Assembly: GCA_031380225.1 (NCBI GenBank)
Contig: JANNFX010000053.1
Location: 1 to 14,912, forward strand
Source of the DNA: JANNFX01 sp031380225
Lineage (GTDB): Bacteria > Pseudomonadota > Alphaproteobacteria > Rhizobiales > Hyphomicrobiaceae
Direction of reading: 5' to 3'
Length of the DNA stretch: 14,912 nucleotides
Positions 6,807 through 13,571 of the stretch are shown here, in pieces (the first letter of the stretch is position 1; each line of letters opens with the position of its first letter). The notes beneath the pieces are model-generated. The model was not told the DNA's origin. It did no database searches and saw only the letters and a list, made by a program, of their open reading frames with translations. Position numbers and translations under genes: made by a program.

Positions 6807-7178
6807 TCAGGCGGCGGCGGTTTTCTTGATCGCAGCAGCGGCTTGATCGACGAGGACCTTGAACGCCGCCGTGTCCTTGATCGCGATATCAGACAGCACC
6901 TTGCGGTCGATTTCGACACCGGCCTTGGTCAGTCCTTCAATCAAGCGGCCGTAGGTCATGCCGCACTCGCGGGCCGCAGCGTTGATGCGCTGGATCCACA
7001 AAGCGCGGAATGAACGCTTGCGGTTCTTACGGTCGCGGTAGTTGTACTGCATCGCTTTTTCGACCGCTTGCTTGGCAATGCGGATCGTATTTTTGCGGCG
7101 GCCGTAATAGCCTTTGGCAGCATTCAGAACTTTTTTGTGCTTGGCGTGGGCGGTAACGCCACGTTTGACGCGAGCCAT
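6807..7178 (-). CDS. rplT: 50S ribosomal protein L20
   Basis: L20 is an early 23S rRNA-binding assembly protein; in E. coli it also represses translation of its own operon. The 123-residue product is basic with the family order: MARVKRGVTAHAKHKKVL, AAKGYYGRRKNTIRIAKQAVEKAMQ, YNYRDRKNRKRSFRALWIQRINAAAR and YGRLIEGLTKAGVEIDRKVLSDIA. The end is alanine/lysine-rich and slightly longer than in E. coli. GGAG lies 9 nt before the ATG at 7178. It follows rpmI by 62 bp on the same strand, the usual rpmI-rplT pair, and is separated from pheS by a terminator-like hairpin. Confidence 0.98.
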   Translation of the reverse strand: MARVKRGVTAHAKHKKVLNAAKGYYGRRKNTIRIAKQAVEKAMQYNYRDRKNRKRSFRALWIQRINAAARECGMTYGRLIEGLTKAGVEIDRKVLSDIAIKDTAAFKVLVDQAAAAIKKTAAA

Positions 7179-7240
7179 GGTCGTGCTCCGGATATTTTTC
7201 GAGTTGGATGAATTGGTGAAAAGCTAGTCGACTGAATAGC

Positions 7241-7441
7241 TTAGCGAGCGTACGGCATGTACTTTTTGACGATCTTGGCGTCGGATGAGTTCAACACCAT
7301 TGTCCCGCGCGCTTTCTGAATGAACTTTGGCGTGCGCTTGATCATGCCGTGACGTTTACCCTGGGCAGCTGCAACGACCTTACCGGTGCCCGTCATCTTG
7401 AAGCGCTTTTTGGCGCCACTCTTAGTCTTCATCTTGGGCAT
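7241..7441 (-). CDS. rpmI: 50S ribosomal protein L35
   Basis: The product is a 66-residue, very basic protein with the L35 signature MPKMKTKSGAKKRFKMTGTGK near the start and KRTPKFIQKARGTMVLNSSDAKIVKKYMPYAR at the end. Full AAGGAG lies 6 nt before the ATG at 7441. It is the first gene of the rpmI-rplT unit. In many bacteria infC lies directly upstream; here the upstream neighbour is a divergent cold-shock gene, so the promoter should lie within 7442-7600. I could not place its boxes with confidence. Confidence 0.98.
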   Translation of the reverse strand: MPKMKTKSGAKKRFKMTGTGKVVAAAQGKRHGMIKRTPKFIQKARGTMVLNSSDAKIVKKYMPYAR

Positions 7442-7912
7442 TTTGCTCTCCTTGGTCTTTTGCGCGGCTCCATGAATTGCAGCAAAATGCAGACGACGCT
7501 CGTCAATGACCGGGCTAAGCCTAGTCTCGGAACGTCATGCTTTGCTGCGAAAGCCGCTGATTTCTAAAGCATAAAAGTCGCCACGGCATGCCCCGCCGGG
7601 CGGCTTGAGGAGGTCTTATACGGGGGCAGCCGGTTCAAATCAACCGTTGGATGAGGCCAAAATCCAGCCAGCGCGTCGCAGTTTCGGCCAAGATCGGCGA
7701 TCTTCACGGGTTCCTAGAAACCATCTGACCGCGTTAGATATTGCGGCTGATGTGCTTGATTTGACACGCCCTCCGCGGCATATTGCATCGTCGATCACGC
7801 CTTGGTTAGCCTCACGACAGCGGGTCTTGCTGCCTAAAGACGTCTCCAGTGCGCGCTTGATGGCGCCCCGCAACTCTTGTTCCGGGGCTATTCGAACGGC
7901 TTGGAGGACTGG
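7442..7912. other. Divergent promoter/leader region of rpmI and the cold-shock gene
   Basis: These 471 bp lie between two divergent genes. A frame of 108 codons on the plus strand (7605-7931) and one on the minus strand that covers the csp gene have no protein-like composition. The right part is probably the long untranslated leader usual for csp mRNAs. It contains a 6-bp stem, GCCCCG (7865-7870) with CGGGGC (7883-7888), 14 nt before the csp GGAGG. TTGACA occurs near 7758, but no matching -10 is evident at 16-18 nt. No infC and no tRNA are seen. Confidence 0.55.
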
Positions 7913-8119
7913 ATGGCTAACGGCACGGTGAAGTGGTTCAACGCTCAAAAAGGCTACGGCTTTGTTCAAACGGAAGATGGTACTGCGGACGTGTTCGTCC
8001 ATATTTCCGCGGTTCAGAATGCAGGATTGCAGACTTTGAAAGAAGGCCAACGTATCGCCTACGAGACGGAACGTGGTCGCAACGGCAAAATAGCCGCTAT
8101 CAATCTCAAGCCTTTGTGA
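7913..8119 (+). CDS. Cold-shock domain protein (CspA family)
   Basis: This is a 68-residue single cold-shock domain that binds single-stranded RNA/DNA and melts mRNA structure. It shows ANGTVKWFNAQKGYGFVQ with RNP1 (KGYGFV, about residues 15-20), RNP2 VFVHIS (about 30-35), and the closing GQRIAYETERGRNGKIAAINLKPL. GGAGG lies 5 nt before the ATG at 7913; an upstream in-frame ATG at 7877 has no ribosome-binding site and falls outside the domain. The gene ends with a clear terminator at 8145-8173 and is followed by infA, so two translation/RNA-binding OB-fold proteins are neighbours. Which numbered Csp it is cannot be told. Confidence 0.96.
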   Translation: MANGTVKWFNAQKGYGFVQTEDGTADVFVHISAVQNAGLQTLKEGQRIAYETERGRNGKIAAINLKPL

Positions 8120-8144
8120 TATTCGAGCGCATCGTAACGATCCG

Positions 8145-8173
8145 AGGGAGCGGGATCAACTGCTCCCTTTTTT
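8145..8173 (+). terminator. Rho-independent terminator of the cold-shock gene
   Basis: AGGGAGC (8145-8151) pairs perfectly with GCTCCCT (8162-8168) around a 10-nt loop and is followed by TTTTT. It lies 25 bp after the csp stop and 61 bp before infA, so infA should have its own promoter or depend on read-through. Confidence 0.9.
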
Positions 8174-8234
8174 ATTGGCTGCGACGCGTGCTTAGAGCAG
8201 CGGCTGGCGCCTATCCACAAAACAGGGACTTTGA

Positions 8235-8531
8235 ATGGCTAAGGAAGAGACGCTCGAGTTCGAAGGTATCGTCTCGGAAATTCTGCCTGACGCGCGCTGC
8301 CGTGTGAAGCTTGAAAACGGTCACGAAGTGATCGCTTACACAGCTGGGCGCATGAAGAAAAACCGCATCCGCATTCTGGCCGGCGACAAAGTCACCGTCG
8401 AAATCACGCCCTACGATTTGACCAAAGGCCGTATCAATTTCCGTCACAAGGATACACGTCCAGGCGGTGGGCCAGGCGGCAGCGGCCCGGGTGGACCCGG
8501 TGGCCCTGGTGGCAATCGCAACCGGCGCTAA
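8235..8531 (+). CDS. infA: Translation initiation factor IF-1 with Gly/Pro-rich C-terminal tail
   Basis: IF-1 binds the 30S A site with IF-2 and IF-3 during initiation. Residues 1-74 form the whole OB-fold: MAKEETLEFEGIVSEILPDA, RVKLENGHEVIAYTAGRMKKNRIRILAGD, VTVEITPYDLTKGRINFRHK. The usual protein is about 72 residues, but this one runs to 98, adding RPGGGPGG, further GGP/GPGG repeats and the basic end NRNRR. AGGGA lies 6 nt before the ATG at 8235. It is convergent with the downstream carrier gene, 26 bp apart. Paralogous IF-1 proteins with Gly/Arg-rich ends occur, to my knowledge, in Bradyrhizobium relatives. The tail's role is not known to me. Confidence 0.95.
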   Translation: MAKEETLEFEGIVSEILPDARCRVKLENGHEVIAYTAGRMKKNRIRILAGDKVTVEITPYDLTKGRINFRHKDTRPGGGPGGSGPGGPGGPGGNRNRR

Positions 8532-8557
8532 GACTGACCAACAGGTAAATCAATAAT

Positions 8558-9961
8558 TCAGTGAGCCGATCCGTCCTTGCCGCCCGGGCGTGCCGCTTGT
8601 TCGGCGGCCAATGTGCGGCCGGTCCACACCCATAAGCCGGCAATTGGTATCGCAGCGAGTGCGATAAATCCGGCTCCACCGCCAAGAGCGTTGGCGACTT
8701 TACCGAGAGCGGCAAACACCGTGCCGGATGACGCGTCGCCGCCCCGGTAGACAACGGTGTCGACGAAATTCTGGGCTTTGTATTTTTCGTCCGGATTGAC
8801 AGAGGTCCACAGCACTTTAATGGCCGGGTTTGAGATTGCGTAAGCGAGCGACCGTTCGATGACCATGATCGCGGCGATCATTTGCAGTCCGGGCGCCAGT
8901 ACGAGAGCGATCAGCGCTAGACATGCTGATATAGGCAAGGCGGTCAGAGATGGTAACAGTCCATAGCGTTGCATCAGACGGCCCGTGACGAACAACTCCA
9001 ACGTCACCGTCAAAATGCTGACCATCAGGTCGCGAGACGAAAAGAACGACAGCCGTTGCATTTTGTCCGGTAGCGCCTCGCCAACAATGTGCGACTGTTC
9101 GAGATAGAAAAATGTTCCGATGACATTGGCGATGAAGACATAGAGTGCGATGCGAAATAGGAACGGCGTCGTCAGCACTTTGATCGCGCCGTCAAGAACC
9201 GAGGCTGGCTTCTGCTCAGTCACGGTTTCCTCGCCATCACCTGGCAACGCCAGCGACCGCAAGAGCAACGCCAAGCCAATCGCCAGCACAAGGCAAGCGG
9301 CTGATATCAGCAGCAAATTGTTTGCGCCGAGCGTTGTGGCGAGTGTCGTTGTAATCGAAGAGCCAACTATCCCGCCAAATGTACCGCCTGCCGCGACAAA
9401 GCCGAATAACCGCTTGGCCTGATCGGTGCGGTAAAGTTCGGCCATCAGACTCCAGAACAGTGACAATGTAAAAAGATTGTAGACACTGATCCAGACGAAG
9501 AACATTGCTGCCCATGACGGGTCGTAGCTGGCGATCGAGCCGTACCAATCCGGCGCCGCATCAGACGAAAATAGGCTCTTCAAGACCGGCCGCGCTTGTT
9601 CGCCATCCGTCGTTCCCAGCCAAAGCCAGAAACCGGCGATATTCAGGGCGAAGAATCCGTAGACCAACGGCACGATGCGGCTGCGGTTAAAGTTCGAGAC
9701 CAGCCATCCGAAGACCGGAACCATCAATAGCATGACGACGAAGACGTTGATAAAGATCTGCTCCAGTCCGGCTTTGCCGATGACGACTCCGGCCACATCG
9801 CGGATCGAGCGTAGGATGTAGTAGCCGCACAATAACAAAAAGAACATTGCGAATGAGGTCAGCATCATGCGTGCTTCGTTGCGGTCGACATCGACCATCA
9901 CCCGCAAGACGCGAATCCAGCCCGGTTGGGTGCCGTTGGGCAAGTCTCGGGCTGTTGTCAC
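8558..9961 (-). CDS. Membrane carrier of the ATP/ADP translocase (NTT/AAA) superfamily
   Basis: This is a 467-residue polytopic protein with about 11-12 hydrophobic segments. The first pair reads MMLTSFAMFFLLLCGYYILRSIRDVAG; the YYxLRxxRD form is typical of free-living bacterial homologues annotated as AAA-family ATP:ADP antiporters or NTP/NDP exchangers, in the wider MFS clan. Other loops (LYRTDQAKRLFGFVAAGGTFGGIVGS about 177-201, YKAQNFVDTVVYRGGDASSG near 391-410) fit this group. The substrate is unknown; nucleotide exchange is proven mainly for intracellular bacteria and plastids and should not be assumed here. The start is a GTG at 9961 with only weak ribosome-binding context. It follows the binding-protein gene by 41 bp on the same strand, so the two are probably one operon. 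Confidence 0.82.
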   Translation of the reverse strand: MTTARDLPNGTQPGWIRVLRVMVDVDRNEARMMLTSFAMFFLLLCGYYILRSIRDVAGVVIGKAGLEQIFINVFVVMLLMVPVFGWLVSNFNRSRIVPLVYGFFALNIAGFWLWLGTTDGEQARPVLKSLFSSDAAPDWYGSIASYDPSWAAMFFVWISVYNLFTLSLFWSLMAELYRTDQAKRLFGFVAAGGTFGGIVGSSITTTLATTLGANNLLLISAACLVLAIGLALLLRSLALPGDGEETVTEQKPASVLDGAIKVLTTPFLFRIALYVFIANVIGTFFYLEQSHIVGEALPDKMQRLSFFSSRDLMVSILTVTLELFVTGRLMQRYGLLPSLTALPISACLALIALVLAPGLQMIAAIMVIERSLAYAISNPAIKVLWTSVNPDEKYKAQNFVDTVVYRGGDASSGTVFAALGKVANALGGGAGFIALAAIPIAGLWVWTGRTLAAEQAARPGGKDGSAH

Positions 9962-10002
9962 TTGAAGCTTTCTTGAACGGCGGGGCGTGTGCCGGAAAGA
10001 CT

Positions 10003-10884
10003 CTAGTAGATCCGGATTGGGAAGTAGCGGTCAACGATTTCCTGGAAGCGGCCGCTGGCCTTGACGCGGTCCAGGGCTGCGTTCAACAGGGTCCTGATCT
10101 GCGGATCGTTTTTTGACACCGCGATTGCGATTCCGTCGCCGAAGTACTTTGGCTCGAAGTAAGGCCCGCCCTTGAATTCGCAGCATTTCCGCGAAAGCGA
10201 ACCATTGAGCCAAAACGCCAAGCTTAGAGCGTCGTCAAAGACGGCGTCGACCTTCTTTTGTTGCAAGGCCTCGCGCGCCTGTTCTGGCGTCTCATATTGC
10301 TGAATCCGGCTGTCGCGGAAGAAGGCTTTGATAAACGCTTCGTGCGCCGAGCCTTTCGCAACACCAATTGAACGGCCGTCAAGATTTTCGGGAGAAGGGT
10401 CGACCTGGGAGCCGCCGGAGCGCATCACAAAGCGGCCGGGTGTGAAAAAGTAGCGATCGGAAAAATCAACCGCAGCAAGGGATTGCGCCGTCAATGCATG
10501 GCCAGCGATAACGGCATCGGCTTCGGCGCGCTTCAGACTTGCAAACAGCTCATCCCAGGGCCGGACTTTGATATCGCACGCAGCTTGGATTTCGAGGCAA
10601 AGCGCACGCGCTAGGTCGACGTTAAGCCCGGTCAGAACGCCTTCGTCGTCATAATAGTTGAATGGTGGAAAATCGGCATCGGTCAGGAACCGGACAACAA
10701 CACGCCGTGGGCCATCCGCTGTTAAGACCGGAGCGATGGCTGCTGGAGGCACAATCGCCGGTGCCGGCGGCGGTGGATCTTGCGCGATCGCACCGCTGAG
10801 CAGCGAAAATCCAGATAGGCCAGCGATTATAATGGCTGCCAATGATCGGCGCGAGAAGGCCAGTCCAGGCAAGGTTGGTCTCAT
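10003..10884 (-). CDS. Secreted substrate-binding protein, amino-acid type (SBP_bac_3)
   Basis: This is a 293-residue periplasmic binding protein of the family that delivers polar amino acids and similar small solutes. Residues 1-34 are a signal peptide with a twin-arginine look (FSRRSLAAIIIAGLSGFSLL, then AIA before QDPPPP), so export by Tat is possible, although Sec cannot be excluded. A proline/alanine linker (36-53) leads to the binding domain: RVVVRFLTDADFPPFNYYDDEGVLTGLNVDLARALC (about 61-96), WDELFASLKRAEADAVIAG (about 110-128), the hinge LDGRSIGVAKGSAHEAFI, and VKASGRFQEIVDRYFP at the end. No ABC permease or ATPase is beside it; the next gene is an NTT-type carrier. The ATG at 10884 is directly preceded by TATAAT and has no ribosome-binding site, so the start is uncertain; a TTG at 10950 would add 22 residues before the signal. 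Confidence 0.88.
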   Translation of the reverse strand: MRPTLPGLAFSRRSLAAIIIAGLSGFSLLSGAIAQDPPPPAPAIVPPAAIAPVLTADGPRRVVVRFLTDADFPPFNYYDDEGVLTGLNVDLARALCLEIQAACDIKVRPWDELFASLKRAEADAVIAGHALTAQSLAAVDFSDRYFFTPGRFVMRSGGSQVDPSPENLDGRSIGVAKGSAHEAFIKAFFRDSRIQQYETPEQAREALQQKKVDAVFDDALSLAFWLNGSLSRKCCEFKGGPYFEPKYFGDGIAIAVSKNDPQIRTLLNAALDRVKASGRFQEIVDRYFPIRIY

Positions 10885-11006
10885 GATTATATTGCGATGC
10901 CGGATGAATTTGCTACGATGTATTTGAGGGGTATCTATATCGGTTGCCAAAAATTTCCTACTTTTGAAATGCGGTTGAATGAGGTTTCCACTACCCTGGG
11001 GGGCTT
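10885..11006. promoter_or_regulatory. Divergent promoter region of the binding-protein and glycosyltransferase genes
   Basis: This is a 122-bp AT-richer spacer between divergent starts. On the minus strand TATAAT (10891-10886) abuts the binding-protein ATG, and GATATAGAT lies further up. On the plus strand there are TTGAGG and TATCTATATC near 10923-10940. No pair has a good 16-18 nt spacing, so I list the region without naming a promoter. Confidence 0.4.
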
Positions 11007-12512
11007 GTGCGAAGCGAGGATGGCGTTAGCAAACTGCCGGAAGGTGCGGCTGGCGGAGGCCGGACGGCGCTTGCAGAGCACGAAACCGCTGCCGGCCTGA
11101 ACTTTGCCGCTGCGATTCGGGTCGAAACCGCTGTCGAGCGGCTCCGGCACCAGCGCCCTGATCTTTCAGCGGGATTGCCGCACTGGCTGTGGCAGAAGGT
11201 GATGCTGGCGGCATTGTCCTCAGCTGCACTTCTGAGCCCATCGGATGAACTCCAAAAGGTCTTTCTGGCAGCGCTCGCGGTGCCGTTTCTGTCAGCCACT
11301 GTGATCAAGATGTATGCCGTGGCTCTGGGGCTTCGCCGCGGCCCAGTCGCCGATATCACCGTTGAAAAACCACTGTTTTACGCAGACGTGCTGCCGCGTT
11401 ACACGATCCTCGTGCCGTTGTTTCGCGAGCCCGCTGTTGCGGCCGATCTTGTCGAGGCATTGAAAGCAATCACGTATCCAGCCCAACGGCTGCAAATTCT
11501 TCTGATCTTGGAAACTGGAGACGAGGCGACTGCGATCGCTTTAGCGCTTCTCGACTTTTCCCCGGCAATGACGGTTGTGACCGTACCGCCGGGGCTGCCC
11601 CAAACGAAACCGCGCGCTTTGAACTATGCTTTACAAATGGCGACAGGTGAATTTGTCGTGGTTTATGATGCCGAAGACATTCCCGCGCCGGATCAATTGA
11701 TGCTGTCTGCGAGCGCTTTCGCGCGATCACCGGGCACAGCGTGTCTTCAGGCCCGGCTTCACATCCATAATGCCGGGGCATCTTGGCTGACGCGCCAGTT
11801 TGCACTCGAATACATGGCGCTTTTCGACTGGATATTGCCGGCATTGCAGCATGCGCGCTTGCCCGTACCACTCGGCGGCACGTCCAACCATTTCCGTAAA
11901 GACGCTTTGATTGAAGCCCTGGCTTGGGATCCGTTCAACGTCACCGAAGACGCTGATTTGGGCATCCGGTTTGCAAGACTGGGACTGAGCGTCGACGTGC
12001 TGCCATCTTCGACCTATGAAGAGGCGCCAACAGATTTCGGCAATTGGCTGCCACAGCGTACCCGATGGCTGAAGGGCTGGATACAGACCTACGCCGTGCA
12101 TACCCGTCAGCCTCTAACGCTATGGCGCGATCTTGGTCCACGCGCATTCCTCGGCTTTCACATGCTATTCGGTGGCATGATGCTGTCGGCGATTGTTCAT
12201 CCGTGGTTCTACGTGGCGGCGGCTTATGGCGTCTATTCGGGCCAACTGTTTTCAGTGCCGTTCGACTGGGGTGGAGCAACGCTGTGGTGGATCGGAGCGC
12301 TGAACCTTGTCGCTGGCTATGGTGCGGGCGCACTCCTCGCCGCTGTTGCGGCTGTCCGTCACGGCAAGGCCTCGTTGTTAAGGTCGCTCCCTTTGTTGCC
12401 GGCCTATTGGTTGCTGGTCTCGGTCGCCGCTTACCGGGCGTTGTGGCAGCTTTTTCGGGACCCGCACCGCTGGGAGAAAACCGCCCATTCGGCGCGCAGG
12501 CCGATAAACTGA
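11007..12512 (+). CDS. Membrane family-2 glycosyltransferase (XagB/cellulose-synthase-like)
   Basis: This is a 501-residue processive-type GT2 enzyme that would use a nucleotide sugar in the cytoplasm and pass a glycan through or along the inner membrane. Two hydrophobic spans lie at about 64-108. The GT domain starts at YTILVPLFREP (132-142), with the metal-binding DAED (221-224), the catalytic TEDAD (313-317) and QRTRW (350-354, the QxxRW motif). Three to four spans follow (about 379-415, 422-450 and 460-482). The start is a GTG at 11007 behind a G-rich stretch; no ATG is available before the in-frame stop at 10980-10982. The product is unknown, with an exopolysaccharide or holdfast-type glycan the likely class. 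It is the last clear chromosomal gene before the mobile-element-like region. Confidence 0.9.
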   Translation: MRSEDGVSKLPEGAAGGGRTALAEHETAAGLNFAAAIRVETAVERLRHQRPDLSAGLPHWLWQKVMLAALSSAALLSPSDELQKVFLAALAVPFLSATVIKMYAVALGLRRGPVADITVEKPLFYADVLPRYTILVPLFREPAVAADLVEALKAITYPAQRLQILLILETGDEATAIALALLDFSPAMTVVTVPPGLPQTKPRALNYALQMATGEFVVVYDAEDIPAPDQLMLSASAFARSPGTACLQARLHIHNAGASWLTRQFALEYMALFDWILPALQHARLPVPLGGTSNHFRKDALIEALAWDPFNVTEDADLGIRFARLGLSVDVLPSSTYEEAPTDFGNWLPQRTRWLKGWIQTYAVHTRQPLTLWRDLGPRAFLGFHMLFGGMMLSAIVHPWFYVAAAYGVYSGQLFSVPFDWGGATLWWIGALNLVAGYGAGALLAAVAAVRHGKASLLRSLPLLPAYWLLVSVAAYRALWQLFRDPHRWEKTAHSARRPIN

Positions 12513-12762
12513 TGGCGCGCTCCCGATCCCGCCGAAGCCTTGGCGGTGGCGGATGGAGCGAGCGATGGGAAACATAATGTACCACTGCAAGCCCATGAAT
12601 GCTGGCTTTCGATAAAAATACCGAAATTTGACCCACCTATTTTCCTACCAACACCAACGCCGTACCCCATGCAACTAATGATCTGAGGCAAGGTCAGTAG
12701 TTGCCTGAAAGGGCATCGAGTTATCACTGCCAACAATTCAATGAGGCGTGCGGCAGGAATTG

Positions 12763-12857
12763 ACATGCAACCATGCCCACACGCGCCAAGAGGTAATGAC
12801 TATGACGCGTGCCGCGTCAGGATAAATCACAGCACATGCAACCATCATGAGCATGAT
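12763..12857. repeat. Cluster of short direct repeats and dyads
   Basis: ACATGCAACCAT occurs at 12763-12774 and again at 12834-12845, and CATGCAAC also at 12669-12676. Between and after them lie the perfect dyads TGACGCG-TGC-CGCGTCA (12803-12819) and ATCATG-AG-CATGAT (12844-12857). Such a group of protein-sized sites fits a regulator, integrase-arm or excisionase binding region, but nothing shows which. Confidence 0.6.
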
Positions 12858-13383
12858 AGCAGGCGTGCGTGTTTAACGTGAGAGCGGAGCGCAGCGCTGA
12901 CAGTGAGGCAGCACGCAAACATGCGAGCGCTGGGCAGGGCTACTGAGCGGCAGGTGCAGCGAGCGTGAGTGGGCACCGGGCAAGGACAGGGCGCAGCTTC
13001 ACACGGCAGCGGGCGTGCATCTGGCGGGCATCAGAGTGGAGGCACTGTGCAAGTCGAGCAGTCAAGCGCTAGGCGAGACCATCTCAGGCAAATGAGGTCG
13101 AGCAAGGCACGCAGCGGCAGCGGCGGCACTTCCTTCCTGCACTGACTTCACGGCAGCCACTTCACTTGATCCGCACCATGGGGCAGCACCGGATAGCCAG
13201 ACCCCCATGGGGTTGTTCCAAGTCGAGCCAGACTTACTATGGTAGGAGACTTCTCGGAATACCGAAGAAAATCCTAGCCCTTGAAAACAAATCCCGGCGA
13301 ACCCAAGCCGAAAACGGCAATCGCAAATCGATAATGCGGCGAATTCAGATAGCGGGCCAGTTCCAAAAAAGCCTGCAATTGAC

Positions 13384-13400
13384 TGTCAAATTATTTGACA
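13384..13400. promoter_or_regulatory. Operator-like dyad upstream of the AlpA-like gene
   Basis: TGTCAAA-TTA-TTTGACA is a perfect 7-bp inverted repeat, 172 bp before the regulator's start. Its right half contains TTGACA, a perfect -35 hexamer, but no matching -10 lies at 16-18 nt. Confidence 0.55.
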
Positions 13401-13433
13401 CCCGACAATCCAGAACCCCCAAAATTGAGCGAG

Positions 13434-13447
13434 CACTATATATAGTG
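13434..13447. promoter_or_regulatory. 14-bp palindrome with a TATATA core
   Basis: CACTATATATAGTG is perfectly self-complementary and lies 34 bp after the preceding dyad and 125 bp before the AlpA-like start. The TATATA core could serve as a -10 element inside an operator, though no good -35 is at the right spacing. Confidence 0.5.
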
Positions 13448-13484
13448 GGTCAGGGTGATTACCCCAAGGCGCGTTCCCTTTTCG

Positions 13485-13505
13485 TTCTTTTGCAAAACAA
13501 AAGAA
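13485..13505 (+). repeat. Hairpin in the leader of the AlpA-like gene
   Basis: TTCTTTTG (13485-13492) pairs perfectly with CAAAAGAA (13498-13505) around the loop CAAAA. It is AT-rich and about 66 bp before the chosen start; it could be a regulator-binding dyad or a weak leader hairpin. Confidence 0.5.
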
Positions 13506-13571
13506 ATCGGTACAGCTTAGCACCAGCAGATGCACGAGGCATCGACGCTAACTCAGAGGGAATTGGAACAC

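Larger units (their letters stand above)
12513..13571. other. About 1 kb without a convincing gene; probable edge of a mobile element
   Basis: No frame here reads like a protein; the longest, a 172-codon frame at 13166-13684, overlaps the AlpA-like gene in another frame. The left part holds AGGCAA/TTGCCT (12686-12706), three CATGCAAC motifs and two perfect dyads (12763-12857). The middle (about 12880-13140) is strongly purine-rich on the plus strand: by my count of 12901-13140, G about 38%, C 28%, A 22%, T 12%. The right part carries CCATGGGG/CCCCATGG (13176-13210) and three further dyads ahead of the regulator gene. No tRNA, integrase or insertion-sequence end was found. Confidence 0.55.

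Noticed and set aside
7628..7652. GGTTCAAATC resembling a tRNA T-arm
   Set aside because: The flanks CGGTT/AACCG leave a 6-nt loop, and no anticodon or D arm or acceptor stem can be built around it.
7605..7931. 108-codon plus-strand frame before and into the cold-shock gene
   Set aside because: Arg/Ser-rich, no domain, no good ribosome-binding site; better explained as the csp leader.
7640..8050. 136-codon minus-strand frame opposite the cold-shock gene
   Set aside because: It covers the RNP motifs of the csp gene in antisense; no protein-like pattern.
11941..12636. 231-codon minus-strand frame
   Set aside because: It is antisense to the QxxRW and membrane part of the glycosyltransferase; the translation is Arg/Pro/Ser-rich noise.
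13176..13212. CCATGGGG ... CCCCATGG inverted repeat as a terminator or attachment site
   Set aside because: No U-run follows, and there is no second copy in the window to support an attachment core; kept only as a note in the region entry.
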